Shown: positions 43,794 to 52,449 of the stretch, in pieces
How the letters are laid out: each line of letters begins with the position of its first letter
How positions within the stretch are numbered: position 1 is the first letter of the stretch
DNA from: Streptomyces sp. NBC_01317
GTDB lineage: Bacteria > Actinomycetota > Actinomycetes > Streptomycetales > Streptomycetaceae
Assembly (NCBI RefSeq): GCF_035961655.1
Contig: NZ_CP108393.1
Coordinates: 7,339,501 to 7,403,500 of the forward strand
Length of the DNA stretch: 64,000 nt
Direction of reading: 5' to 3'
Notes under the pieces: generated by a model
Databases searched by the model: none
The model's input: only the letters and a program-made list of their open reading frames with translations
Told to the model about the DNA's origin: nothing
Position numbers and translations under genes: made by a program

Positions 43794-43840
43794 TATCCCG
43801 GGGCAGAGGTGACGGGATATCCCGGGGCAGGGGTGACCGG
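43793..43840. repeat. 24-bp tandem repeat upstream of the MFS promoter
   Basis: Two 24-base copies (43793-43816 and 43817-43840) identical at 22 positions, each beginning ATATCCCGGGGCAG. The first touches the MFS -10 box. Could be tandem binding sites or slippage. Confidence 0.65.
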
Positions 43841-43878
43841 CCGACGGCGGGGACGGCACGGCGGATGAGGGCGGCGAT

Positions 43879-45066
43879 TCAGCCGGGCTGGTTCGCCCCG
43901 GCCGGTGCGGTGCTGCCGCAGAGCGCGGCGGCGCCGCACAGGGCGGACCCGGGGCGGATGGGGACGCCGTTCGTGCGCAGCACGTCACGGACCTCCAGGA
44001 TCAGCGGGAAGACCTCTTGGTTCCAGTCCTCGCCCTGCTCGTCCCAGGCCCGCTGCTCGGCCTCGACCGCCATCCGGTCCTCGGCGAACACCCGCTCGGT
44101 GAAGCGCCGGATGAACGGCCAGGCCAGTCGGAGCGCCCCCGGGACCGGCGGCTTCTCGATCATGAGGAGGCCGTAGACGTGGTTGGCGCGCTGCTCGGCG
44201 TCCTCCGGTACGTACGCCACCCACAGGGAGAACGCGGGAAGGTCGGCCTTCTCGGGGACCACCTGGAGGGTCTGGTACGGATAGTCGGTACGGACCGTGA
44301 CGACGTCCGGGGAACCGGCGCCGCCGAACCCCTCGGCGGAGAGCAGACCGGCACCGGGGTCCTTCTTCCCGCCCGAGGGCGTGAAGAGGTACCGCGCCTC
44401 GACAAATCGCGGACCGGACTCGGACCCGAGGAGCTTGGGCTGGATCCGGCCGAGAACACCCCGGTGGAGGAATTGGTGGTTCATGTCGAGCAAATTCTCG
44501 TGCATGAACGAGTAGTGGCACTTCACGGTGCGCGAGAACGTCATCGTCCGGTGCCGGGGCGAATGGAATTCCGGCAGTTCGGGCATCGGCGTCGTGGCCG
44601 CCTTCTCCGGGTCGCCGGGAAAGACGAAGACAAATCCGTACGCCTCGCGGACCGGATAGGCGCGCACACCGCGCGGCGGCCTGGCGACGCCCTTGGGCAG
44701 ATAGGGGATCTGCGAGATGTGACCGTTCCCGCGATAGGCCCAGGCGTGATAGCAGCAGCGCAGCGCCTCCCCCTCCACCACGCCCATGCTCAGCGGCACC
44801 TGGCGGTGGGCGCACCGGTCCTCCAGCGCGTAGACCGTGCCGCTCGCGCCCCGGTACAGCGCGATCCGCTCACCGGCGAACGTGGCGGCGAACGCCCTGT
44901 TCTTGCGGACACTCCGGGCGACGGCGACGGGATACCAGAAATCCGGATCGATCCCGGTGCGCCGAAGGTCGGTCGCGGCCTCGGAACGGAATTCAGGCAC
45001 GTCGTACGGGTCACTCACCGACCCGGCCGTGAATGCCCCGTCCTTCGCGGGCTGCGCCTCGGTCAT
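43879..45066 (-). CDS. Rieske non-heme iron oxygenase, alpha subunit type
   Basis: 395 residues; GGGAGA precedes the ATG. Rieske [2Fe-2S] domain at about 40-150 with ligands C-x-H (DRCAHR) and C-x2-H (CCYHAW). The catalytic domain has the mononuclear iron motif D-x2-H-x4-H in LLDMNHQFLH (about 190-200), with an Asp ligand expected late. It should use O2 and electrons from a separate ferredoxin/reductase to oxidise an unknown, probably hydrophobic, substrate; overall form resembles the vanillate demethylase/pheophorbide-type group. No reductase is encoded nearby, so it depends on host partners. Tandem TCATCGAT repeat 23 bases upstream. Confidence 0.9.
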   Translation of the reverse strand: MTEAQPAKDGAFTAGSVSDPYDVPEFRSEAATDLRRTGIDPDFWYPVAVARSVRKNRAFAATFAGERIALYRGASGTVYALEDRCAHRQVPLSMGVVEGEALRCCYHAWAYRGNGHISQIPYLPKGVARPPRGVRAYPVREAYGFVFVFPGDPEKAATTPMPELPEFHSPRHRTMTFSRTVKCHYSFMHENLLDMNHQFLHRGVLGRIQPKLLGSESGPRFVEARYLFTPSGGKKDPGAGLLSAEGFGGAGSPDVVTVRTDYPYQTLQVVPEKADLPAFSLWVAYVPEDAEQRANHVYGLLMIEKPPVPGALRLAWPFIRRFTERVFAEDRMAVEAEQRAWDEQGEDWNQEVFPLILEVRDVLRTNGVPIRPGSALCGAAALCGSTAPAGANQPG

Positions 45067-45397
45067 GCGCTTCTCCCTTGCACGCGGATCATCGATTCAT
45101 CGATCAACGCTTACCACGGCCCCTGGGGGCGAGCGAGTGCAGTGAGAACGGCTGCCCGGGGGCACGGTCACCCCTCCGTCACCCGGGCGGGGGCACGGGT
45201 CCCGCCGGATCCGTACAGCTGTCACCATCCGTGACCACCCGGCGGCACACTGCCCCTACCCGCCCCGGATCCACCGGTCGGCGGCCCCCGGTCCGGGGAG
45301 TCCGGCCGTGTCGGGGGCCCGACGGTGTCCATGTGCGGGCGCGAAGTGTGAAGCTGGGAGGAGAGCAAACCGACCGGTGTGAAAGGCGGTGGGGGCC
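45067..45397. other. 331-bp divergent intergenic region between Rieske and usp genes
   Basis: No credible gene. It holds the repeat at 45089-45104 and presumably two promoters; no clear -10/-35 set is visible for the stress protein. Confidence 0.5.
45089..45104. promoter_or_regulatory. Tandem TCATCGAT repeat upstream of the Rieske gene
   Basis: TCATCGAT is repeated head to tail at 45089-45096 and 45097-45104, 22-38 bases before the start codon. AT-rich against the background, and containing ATCGAT dyads. Candidate operator. Confidence 0.4.
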
Positions 45398-46288
45398 ATG
45401 GTGTCTCCCCTGATGGTCGCTGTCGACGGATCCCCGTCCAGCCTCGAAGCGGTGGACTGGGCCGCGGACGAAGCGGCCAGGCAGGATGTGCCGCTGCGGA
45501 TCGTCCACGGTGTGGTGCAGGCCAACCGCCCGGAGCCGCATGAGGACGAGGCTCTCCCCTTCGCCCCGCCCCAGACCCGCGAACAGGCGGTGGAAGAGGG
45601 CGACGAGGTCGTCGGGGCGGCGGCCGAACGAGTGAGGCGGCGGGCGCCCGGCGTGAAGGTGACCGCCGAGGTCTTGCCCGGCGAAGCGGTGGACGCCCTG
45701 CTGGGCGAGAGCGCGGGAGCGCTCGCCCTGGTCCTCGGACACCGGGGCCGCGGCGCGCTCACCGGACTGCTGCTGGGCTCGGTGGGCCTTGAGGTGGCCG
45801 GACGGGCCGAGTGCCCCGTGGTCATCATCCGGGGGGAGAAGTCGAACATCGCCGGCGAGTTCGGCAGGGTCGTCCTCGGTGTACGTGAGACGGACGACGC
45901 GCCCGCGGCGGCGGAGTTCGCGTTCCGGGAGGCCGAGGCGAGGAACTGCGAACTGCACGCCGTACACGCGTGGCACCTCCAGTCCGGCCAGGACGAAGCG
46001 ATGAAGGACGGCATTCCCTGCGGTCCGATGATGTTCGCGGCGAAGGAACACCTGGAGGAGACCCTCAAGGGGCCCGCCGCGCGCCACCCCGGCGTGAAGG
46101 TCATCAGCCAGGAGGCCTACTGCGGCTCCGCGCGGGACGGTCTCCTGCGCGCGGCGGCCGCCGCCGACCTCCTCGTGGTCGGCTCGCGACGCCTCCAGCG
46201 CGCGTTCGGACTCCAGCTGGGCCCGGTCAGCCACGGCGCGCTGCACCACGCCCCCTGCCCGGTGGCGATCGTTCCCCAGCCGTCCTGA
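45398..46288 (+). CDS. Universal stress protein with two Usp domains
   Basis: 296 residues from the ATG at 45398 (GGTGGGGG upstream); a GTG at 45389 is in frame. Two tandem UspA-like domains, about 5-145 and 155-295. The first has the ATP-binding signature GHRGRGALTGLLLGSVGLEV and CPVVII. The second has VVGSRRLQRAFGLQLGPVSHGALHHAPCPVAIV, where the GxxGxG part is altered. Fused Usp proteins in actinobacteria respond to hypoxia, dormancy or nutrient stress. Single gene. Confidence 0.92.
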   Translation: MVSPLMVAVDGSPSSLEAVDWAADEAARQDVPLRIVHGVVQANRPEPHEDEALPFAPPQTREQAVEEGDEVVGAAAERVRRRAPGVKVTAEVLPGEAVDALLGESAGALALVLGHRGRGALTGLLLGSVGLEVAGRAECPVVIIRGEKSNIAGEFGRVVLGVRETDDAPAAAEFAFREAEARNCELHAVHAWHLQSGQDEAMKDGIPCGPMMFAAKEHLEETLKGPAARHPGVKVISQEAYCGSARDGLLRAAAAADLLVVGSRRLQRAFGLQLGPVSHGALHHAPCPVAIVPQPS

Positions 46289-46467
46289 CGTGGCCGGCTT
46301 CCTCGGTCCGGAGGGACGCGGGCCGATGGATGCAGCGGCCATTGGATGTAGCGGGCATTTGTTCTTCTGATTTTCACTCAGGTACGGCGGACGGTGAGCC
46401 GGACCACTTCTAGGGTTTGCGGCGCCCCAACACCCCACAGGGGCAAGCCACTTTCCCGAGGAGAGCC

Positions 46468-47358
46468 ATGAGCGCATCCAAGGTCCGCAGGAGCCGACGA
46501 CTTTCCCTCACCGCACTGGCCGGGGCCGCAGGCCTCGCCGCCGCCTCGCTCGGCCTCTGGGCCGCGACCGGATCCACCGCCCAGGCGGCGGCGCTCCCGG
46601 CCCCCGACCACGTCGTGGTCGTCGTCATGGAGAACCACGCCTACAGCCAGGTCATCGGCGCCTCCGGCGCGCCGTACCTCAACACCACACTGAAGGCCGG
46701 CGGCGCCACCCTCACCCAGTCCTTCGGCCTCACCCACCCGAGCGAGCCGAACTACTACATGCTCTTCTCGGGCTCCAACCAGGGCCGTACCGACGACGGT
46801 TGTGTCAAGGTCGGCTCCCTCTCCGCCGCCAACCTCGCCTCCGAGCTGATCAAGGCGGGCAAGACGTGGGCGAGTTACAACGAGTCGCTGCCCAGCCAGG
46901 GTTCGACCACGTGCAGCAGCGGCGACTACGCGCAGAAGCACAACCCGTGGTTCGGCTTCTCCAACGTCCCCACCAGCACGGCGAAGACGATGACGCAGTT
47001 CCCCACCGACTACACCACCCTGCCGAAGGTCTCCTTCGTCGTGCCGAACCTGTGCAGCGACATGCACGACTGCTCGGTCTCCACCGGTGACACCTGGATC
47101 AAGAACAAGCTCGGCGCGTACGCCTCCTGGGCGAAGACCCACAACAGCATGCTGGTGGTGACCTTCGACGAGGACAACAAGCTGTCGGGCAACCGCATCC
47201 CCACCCTCTTCTACGGGCAGCACGTCACCCCCGGCAGCTCCGTGGCCACCACCTACAACCACTACAACGTCCTCCGCACCCTGGAGGACCTGGCCGGCCT
47301 GACCACCCACGCGGGCAACGCCGCCTCGGCCTCCGCCGTCACGGGTATCTGGAACTGA
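46468..47358 (+). CDS. Secreted phosphoesterase/acid phosphatase-like protein
   Basis: 296 residues from the ATG at 46468 (GAGGAGAG upstream). The signal peptide has a twin-arginine-like SRRLSL motif, a hydrophobic core (about 15-35) and an AQA cleavage site near 37-40, so Tat export is likely. The rest matches the PF04185-type phosphoesterase family: VVVVMENHAYSQVIG at the first metal site, 'THPSEPNYY', 'SFVVPNLCSDMHDC', and 'LVVTFDEDN'. Hydrolyses phosphate esters outside the cell. Followed after five bases by an MFS gene, suggesting release of phosphate or product next to its transporter. Confidence 0.9.
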   Translation: MSASKVRRSRRLSLTALAGAAGLAAASLGLWAATGSTAQAAALPAPDHVVVVVMENHAYSQVIGASGAPYLNTTLKAGGATLTQSFGLTHPSEPNYYMLFSGSNQGRTDDGCVKVGSLSAANLASELIKAGKTWASYNESLPSQGSTTCSSGDYAQKHNPWFGFSNVPTSTAKTMTQFPTDYTTLPKVSFVVPNLCSDMHDCSVSTGDTWIKNKLGAYASWAKTHNSMLVVTFDEDNKLSGNRIPTLFYGQHVTPGSSVATTYNHYNVLRTLEDLAGLTTHAGNAASASAVTGIWN

Positions 47359-47363
47359 CCCCC

Positions 47364-48665
47364 GTGTACCTCGCGGACTCCCGCGGCAGCAAGGCCCCCG
47401 CCGCCCCGGACACCGGCATCCGTCCGGGGCGGCGGGCGCCCGCCGTGCCCGGCACCGTACTGGCCCTCGGCGCGGTCAGCCTCATCACCGACATCTCCTC
47501 CGAGATGGTCACCGCGGTCCTCCCGCTCTACGTGGTCGCCGCCCTCGGACTCTCCCCCCTCGGCTTCGGCCTGCTCGACGGCATCAACAACGGGGTCGGC
47601 GCGCTGGTCCGGCTGGCCGGCGGCCACCTCGCCGACCGCGGCGGACGGCGGCACAAGGTGGTGGCGGGGATCGGTTACGGTCTGTCCGCGCTCTGCAAGC
47701 CCCTGCTGCTGCTCGCGCACACGCTCCCCGTGATCAGCGCCGTGCTCGCCCTGGACCGCACCGGCAAAGGCCTCCGTACGGCACCCCGGGACGCGATGAT
47801 CTCGCTGTCGACCCCGCCCGAGCGCCTGGGCAGGGCGTTCGGGGTGCACCGCGCCATGGACACCACCGGCGCGCTCCTGGGTCCGCTCGCCGCCTTCGCC
47901 GTGCTCCGGGTCACCGTCGACGGGTACGACGCGGTCTTCGCGGTCAGCGGGTGTGTCGCGGCGCTGGGCGTCCTGGTGCTCGTGCTCTTCGTACCCCGGC
48001 AGGTCGCGTCACGTCACCCCGCCACCCGGCCGGACGCCGGCGAACCCGGTGACCCCGAGCGCCGTGCCACGCTGCGCGACTCGGTCGCCCTGCTGCGCCG
48101 GCCCGCCCTCCGGCGGCTCACCCTGTGCGCCGTGCTCCTCGGCCTCACCACCGTCAGCGACTCCTTCCTCTACCTGCTGCTCCAGCGCGAACTGCGCCTG
48201 CCCGTCCACCTGTTCCCCCTGCTGCCGCTGGGCACGGCCGCCACCTTCCTGCTGCTGGCCGTGCCGATGGGCGCGGTCGCCGACCGCGTGGGACGGCGCC
48301 GCCTCTTCCTGGCGGGACACGGATTCCTGCTGCTGGGGTACGGGTTGGTGCTCCTCGCGTCCCGGGACGCCGGCGCGTCCGTGGTGGTGGCTGTCCTCGT
48401 ACTGCACGGCGCGTTCTACGCGGCCACCGACGGAGTGCTGGCGGCGGCCACCGCCCGTGTGGTCCCGGCGGAACACCAGGGCGCGGGGCAGGCCCTGGTG
48501 GGCACCGGCCAGGCGCTGGCCCGGTTCGTCTGCTCGCTCGCCTTCGGCGCGGCCTGGACCCTGTGGGACGGCCGGACCGCCCTCGCGGTCACCGCCGCCG
48601 CGCTCGTCGCCGCCGCCGTCGCGGCCTCCTTCGTCCTCCGTACCGCCGAAGAGGTGCCCGCATGA
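47364..48665 (+). CDS. MFS transporter in the phosphoesterase operon
   Basis: 433 residues; GTG start five bases after the previous stop. Twelve predicted helices. Starts with 'SLITDISSEMVTAVLPLYV' in TM1, loop 2-3 motif ADRGGRRHKVV, and 'DRTGKGLRTAPRDAMIS' in the TM4 region, a hallmark of one MFS_1 subgroup. Loop 8-9 repeats DRVGRRR. Substrate unknown. The stop overlaps the start of the TolB-like gene (ATGA). Three genes are thus co-translated. Confidence 0.92.
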   Translation: MYLADSRGSKAPAAPDTGIRPGRRAPAVPGTVLALGAVSLITDISSEMVTAVLPLYVVAALGLSPLGFGLLDGINNGVGALVRLAGGHLADRGGRRHKVVAGIGYGLSALCKPLLLLAHTLPVISAVLALDRTGKGLRTAPRDAMISLSTPPERLGRAFGVHRAMDTTGALLGPLAAFAVLRVTVDGYDAVFAVSGCVAALGVLVLVLFVPRQVASRHPATRPDAGEPGDPERRATLRDSVALLRRPALRRLTLCAVLLGLTTVSDSFLYLLLQRELRLPVHLFPLLPLGTAATFLLLAVPMGAVADRVGRRRLFLAGHGFLLLGYGLVLLASRDAGASVVVAVLVLHGAFYAATDGVLAAATARVVPAEHQGAGQALVGTGQALARFVCSLAFGAAWTLWDGRTALAVTAAALVAAAVAASFVLRTAEEVPA

Positions 48666-49684
48666 CCCGCACCACCCGCCTGGTGATCCTCTTCGTCGCC
48701 GTCCTGCTGCTCGGCGCGGCCGGCACCGGCGCGGTGCTGCACGCCGCGAACCGTTCCGGCGAGCGGAACCAGGAACAGGCGGGCGGCGCGCCCGTCAGGA
48801 GCGGTACGGTCACGCTCCGGCCGGACACCGGTCGCCGCCTCCTCGTCCGCAACCTGGCCTGGGGGCCGCACCGCGACGAGATCGCCACCGTCCCCGCCTC
48901 CCGCCCCGACGGACCGCGCACCGTCTCCGGCGTGAAGTGCCTGCGCTTCCACGCCGCCGCCGGGACCGGCATCTGCCTCCAGGCCCGGCGCGGCGCGCTG
49001 GAGGACACGTACCGCGCGGTGGTGCTCGACGCGGACCTGCGCGAAGTACGCCACTATCCCGTCGCCGGCATCCCCACCCGGGCCAGGGTCTCGCCCTCCG
49101 GACACCTGGTCGCCTGGACGGTCTTCGTCAGCGGCGACTCGTACGCGGGCACCGCCTTCTCCACCCGCACCTCGATCGCCGACGCCCGTACGGGGGCGAT
49201 CGACGACAACCTGGAGACGTTCGCGGTCGTCAGGGACGGCCGCCCCTACCACGCCTCCGACGTCAACATCTGGGGCGTCACCTTCGCCGACGACTCCCGC
49301 TTCTACGCGACGCTGGCCACGGCCGGGCAGACGTACCTGGTCCAAGGGGACCTGACGGCGCGGACGTTGACGACCCTGCACCGCAACGTCGAGTGCCCGT
49401 CGCTCTCGCCCGACGGCAGCCGGATCGCCTACAAGAAGCGCGTTCCCGGCGCACCGGCCGACGCGCCCTGGCGGCTGTACGTGCTCAATCTCCGCGACAT
49501 GACGGAGACCGCCACCGCCGAGCGGCGCGACGTGGACGACCAGGCGCTGTGGGCGGACGGCTCCACACTCGTGTACGCGCTGCCGGGCGACTACGGCTCC
49601 GACCTGTGGACGGTCCCCGCCGACGGCAACGGAGCCCCCCGGCGCCTGATGCGGTCCGCCGTCGCCCCCGCCTACCTGGGCTGA
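48662..49684 (+). CDS. TolB-like beta-propeller protein with N-terminal signal anchor
   Basis: 340 residues; ATG overlaps the MFS stop. A signal anchor (LVILFVAVLLLGAAGTGAVL) at about 6-25. The outer domain has TolB/WD40-like blades with repeated S-DG-R-AY/ PDG elements: 'VECPSLSPDGSRIAYKKR' and 'GSDLWTVPADG'. It was annotated in relatives as TolB-like translocation protein. Probably extracellular and membrane tethered, maybe binding the phosphoesterase or substrate. Role inferred from the operon. Confidence 0.85.
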   Translation: MTRTTRLVILFVAVLLLGAAGTGAVLHAANRSGERNQEQAGGAPVRSGTVTLRPDTGRRLLVRNLAWGPHRDEIATVPASRPDGPRTVSGVKCLRFHAAAGTGICLQARRGALEDTYRAVVLDADLREVRHYPVAGIPTRARVSPSGHLVAWTVFVSGDSYAGTAFSTRTSIADARTGAIDDNLETFAVVRDGRPYHASDVNIWGVTFADDSRFYATLATAGQTYLVQGDLTARTLTTLHRNVECPSLSPDGSRIAYKKRVPGAPADAPWRLYVLNLRDMTETATAERRDVDDQALWADGSTLVYALPGDYGSDLWTVPADGNGAPRRLMRSAVAPAYLG

Positions 49685-49884
49685 CGGGGGTCAGTTGTCG
49701 CGGCTGAGCGTGCCCGTCGCGGTGATGGAGCCGGTGATCCCGTAGAGGAGCCGTTGCCCGAGAGGTGCCGCCGCTGCGTGCGGAGTGAGGCCCGGTACGT
49801 GGGTCCTGCGTGGTTCCACGACGATGCCCGCCCCAGGTCCGGCCCGCCGGACGGACACACATGACGGCGGGATAGCGTGCCGGG

Positions 49885-50385
49885 ATGGGAGATCGCACAG
49901 TGGAACCGGGCCCCGGGCTCTGGGAGTACGCGCTCGCGGCGGCGGACGAGCTGGTGCTCTGGCACCTCGGCACCGCTGCCGCACGGCAGGACCGGGCCGA
50001 GGAGGTCCAGGAGCATCACGGCCCCGTGGTGGTGCTGCTCGCGGCGGCCCTCCACGACCGCGCTCTCGCGGCGGACCTGGCAGGCACCGGCCTCGACCGC
50101 GTGGAGCTGCCGGCCGCGTACCAGGTCCTCGAATCACACGCCGTCTCCGCCGTCGAGGCGGCACCGGCCGCCGCGGGGCTCGGCGGCGAGCAGCGCGAGC
50201 ACCTGCTCGCCGCCCGCGAGACCCCGGCGTTCGACGTCATTCGTACGGCCGCCCTGCGGGTCCTGGCCGGGCACCTCGCGGACGGCGGCCCTCTGCTCGC
50301 CGACCGCGCCGGCGCGCTCGCGGCGGAGGGACGCGCCCGTCGGCTGAGGCAGCTGGAGCACCGGGGCCCGGCCGGCGCGGTCTGA
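49885..50385 (+). CDS. Hypothetical helical protein, 166 residues
   Basis: No recognised domain. Alanine/leucine/glutamate-rich, likely all-helical; His and Glu common. GC-rich third positions match real genes. ATG without a clear ribosome site. No neighbour in operon; 200 bases upstream of it (49685-49884) show no gene, and 64 bases after it a glycosyltransferase pseudogene lies on the other strand. Confidence 0.55.
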   Translation: MGDRTVEPGPGLWEYALAAADELVLWHLGTAAARQDRAEEVQEHHGPVVVLLAAALHDRALAADLAGTGLDRVELPAAYQVLESHAVSAVEAAPAAAGLGGEQREHLLAARETPAFDVIRTAALRVLAGHLADGGPLLADRAGALAAEGRARRLRQLEHRGPAGAV

Positions 50386-50449
50386 CCGCCGTCCGCTCTT
50401 CCTGAGAAGCCGGCGGACCTTCTTCGGGGCGGACTCGCGGACCTGTCAG

Positions 50450-51189
50450 GACATGCGTGAAGAGCGCCTGCTGGTTCACGTCTCCGAGGGACAGGCAGTC
50501 GGGGCGGTCGTCCAGCAGCGCCAGGTCCGCCCACCCGCGCGACACGATCACACGGCGTCCGAGCGCGCGGGCGGTCCGGATCATCGTCCCGCTGAGGTCG
50601 TGGGGCGCGCGGATGCTGCCGAAGCCGAAATAGACGGGCGGCTCGCCGGCGTCGAGGAACTTCTCCACCTCCGGTGAAAGGGGCCGCTCGTCCGGCAGGA
50701 TCCAGGCGCCCGTGGGGACCACTTCCAGCTCCGCCGGTTCCTGCCAGGGCGCCGGCGTCGGGTCGGCGGCCGGCCAGGGCGAGTCGGTGAAGATGTGGTC
50801 CCGTACGTCGGCGACCGGCGACCGGCGACCGGTGGGAGTTGACGGCCGGTCCGATGGTGCTGTTCCAGCGTTCCCCGTCCTCGGCCCAGAGGGTACGGGG
50901 ATCTGCCGTGCCGGGCCCGGGAGTCGGCCCGCGCAGGGACATCGGCGGAGGCGCGTGGTACGGGGACGGCAGGGTGACGGGGCAGTAACTGGCGTAGAAG
51001 TACGGGATTCCCAGCTGCTCGGCCGGGTCCGACGGACGCGAACGGGATCCCGAGCGCACGGGCCCCCTCCCGGAAGTCGGGCGGCGCGCACCGCCGGACA
51101 TCCTCACCGAGGGCCCTCAGCCGCACCGCCGGCGCCGTCAACGGCTGGACCTCGCCCCGCGATCCGATGGTCGACAGCGGCACCCGCAT
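50450..51189 (-). pseudogene. Glycosyltransferase pseudogene (N-terminal two-thirds, two frameshifts)
   Basis: Read leftward, three frames carry successive parts of a GT1 macrolide-type glycosyltransferase. Frame one (from ATG 51189) has MRVPLSTIGSRGEVQPLTAP and PPDFREGARALGIPFASVG. Frame two (about 51035-50830) has EQLGIPYFYASYCPVTLPSP and NSHR. Frame three (about 50800-50450) has HIFTDSPWPAADPTPAPW, PVYFGFGSIRAPHDLSGTMI, VIVSRGWADL and GDVNQQALFTHV. The first shift coincides with a deletion of about 50 residues, the second with a tripled 7-bp GCGACCG unit (50811-50831). The HHGGAGT end is missing. A dead gene, distinct from the remnants at 26.7-28.2 kb. Confidence 0.8.
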
Positions 51190-51242
51190 GAGAACTCTCC
51201 TCCTGGAAATTGAAGTGGCGGGAAGAGCCGTCACCGGTACGG

Positions 51243-51884
51243 TCACACCATCAGCGACTCCCCCGGGGCGAGGATCGTCAGCGCCGTTCCCGTCAGGCCG
51301 CCCTCACCCAGAATCGCCGCGGTGGACTTCTGCCCCAGCTCACTGAGCAGCAGTTCGTGGATCTGGACCACCCGCCGCGGCTTCACGGCGCGTACGTAGT
51401 CCGCCGCTTCACTGAGCTTGGTCCACGGTCCACTGGTCGGCAGCAGCAGCGTCCCGACCGGCGCGCCTGGTACGTGGTACGAGTCGCCGGGGTGGAAGAC
51501 CGTACCGTCGACCAGGTAGCCGACGTTGTCCGCGATCGGGATGTCCGGGTGGATGGGGGCGTGCCGCTCCCCGTCGACCGCGACGGAGAAGCCGCCGACG
51601 GTGAACGTGTCCCCGGCGGTCACGGCCGTCACCCGGCCGGCGCGCTCCCCGAGCTGTGCCGTCACGACCGCGGGGCCGAAGACCACCAGGCCGGGCCGTG
51701 CGTCCAGCGCCTTGGAGATCAGCTCGGCGTCGAAGTGGTCGGCGTGCTCGTGCGTCACGAGCACCGCCGCCGCGCCCGCCACCGCTTCCTCGGCCTCGGG
51801 GGTGAACTTCCCCGGATCGAGTACGAGGGTCACGCCGTCCTTCTCCAGGGCGACGCAGGCGTGGGCGTACTTGGTCAACTTCAT
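51243..51884 (-). CDS. MBL-fold metallo-hydrolase
   Basis: 213 residues. Metallo-beta-lactamase fold of the YhfI/UlaG-like small type: start 'KLTKYAHACVALEKDG', VLVTHEHADHFDAE metal motif near 42-55, 'GDTFTVGGFSVAV', 'VFHPGDSYHVPGAPVGTLLLPTSGPW', and late His (QIHELL). It probably hydrolyses a phosphoester or lactone-type substrate, or acts as N-acyl-ethanolamine-like enzyme. The gene upstream on the same strand encodes a MarR protein, and a copy of that protein's own operator sits 41-58 bases before this ATG. Confidence 0.9.
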   Translation of the reverse strand: MKLTKYAHACVALEKDGVTLVLDPGKFTPEAEEAVAGAAAVLVTHEHADHFDAELISKALDARPGLVVFGPAVVTAQLGERAGRVTAVTAGDTFTVGGFSVAVDGERHAPIHPDIPIADNVGYLVDGTVFHPGDSYHVPGAPVGTLLLPTSGPWTKLSEAADYVRAVKPRRVVQIHELLLSELGQKSTAAILGEGGLTGTALTILAPGESLMV

Positions 51885-51924
51885 GGTGGCTCCTCACGGA
51901 CGGCGGCGAACTGTACAACCCGAG

Positions 51925-51942
51925 TGTACAACTTGGCTGTAT
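51925..51942. promoter_or_regulatory. MarR-type operator in front of the MBL gene
   Basis: TGTACAACTTGGCTGTAT, an imperfect dyad (ATACAGCC on the other strand against TTGTACA), with another TGTACAAC copy at 51912-51919. It shares ATACAGCC-x-AG-x-TGTA with the perfect dyad in front of marR. Confidence 0.55.
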
Positions 51943-51976
51943 AAGGCGATCCGGAGAGGGGTGCTGAGGGGGCCCG

Positions 51977-52411
51977 CTACCCCTGCCCGTCCTCGTGCGC
52001 CGCCAGCTTGTCCAGCAGGCCGGGCAGCGCCTCCAGCTGTCGGCGCTCGTCCGCGTCGAGGGCCACCGCGATGGCGCCCGCCATCCAGTCGCGCCGGGCC
52101 CGGCGGTCGGCCTCGACGGCCTCGCGCCCGGCCTCCGTCAGGGCGACCAGGACGGCCCTGCCGTCCGCCGGGTCGGGGCGGCGGCGCACGTAACCGAGAT
52201 CTTGCAGCTCCAGCACGGTACGGCTCGCGCTCTGGTGCCGTACGCCGCGCCGCTGGGCCAGCGCCGCGATCGTGGCGTCGCCCTCACGGCTGAGCAGGCC
52301 GAGTGTGGACGTGTGGGGCCCGCTCAGCGAGTCGGCGTGCGCGCGGGTGACCCGTACGAAACGGCCGATGGACTCCCGCAGCCGGTCGGCCAGGATCTCC
52401 TCGTTCTTCAT
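51977..52411 (-). CDS. MarR-family transcriptional regulator
   Basis: 144 residues from the ATG at 52411. Winged helix about 30-100: 'STLGLLSREGDATIAALAQRRGVRHQSASRTVLELQDLGYV' and wing 'RRPDPADGRAVLVALTEAG'. Dimerisation helices at both ends. Probably represses itself and the MBL hydrolase downstream (92 bases), since similar operators precede both. Ligand unknown; often a phenolic or the hydrolase's substrate. Confidence 0.93.
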   Translation of the reverse strand: MKNEEILADRLRESIGRFVRVTRAHADSLSGPHTSTLGLLSREGDATIAALAQRRGVRHQSASRTVLELQDLGYVRRRPDPADGRAVLVALTEAGREAVEADRRARRDWMAGAIAVALDADERRQLEALPGLLDKLAAHEDGQG

Positions 52412-52420
52412 GGAGCAATA

Positions 52421-52437
52421 ATACAGCCTAGCTGTAT
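52421..52437. promoter_or_regulatory. MarR autoregulatory operator
   Basis: ATACAGC-CTA-GCTGTAT is a perfect 7-base inverted repeat with a three-base centre, 10 bases before the marR ATG. AT-rich in this GC-rich DNA. Confidence 0.65.
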
Positions 52438-52449
52438 ATCTGCGCCCGC

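Noticed and set aside
46331..46467. PHO boxes in front of the secreted phosphoesterase
   Set aside because: No tandem GTTCACC-type 11-mers could be recognised, so phosphate control is not claimed.
28002..50450. Inversion of the 22-kb segment with breakpoints inside one glycosyltransferase gene (N-terminal part at 51 kb ending QALFTHV, C-terminal part at 28 kb beginning STVVHHGG, in fitting orientation)
   Set aside because: The fit is striking, but a second N-terminal remnant at 26704 on the same strand as the 28-kb C-terminal remnant explains the latter with fewer events, and its AAKLLLDAL end suits the YGSRGDVE subfamily. Kept as an alternative to test by synteny.
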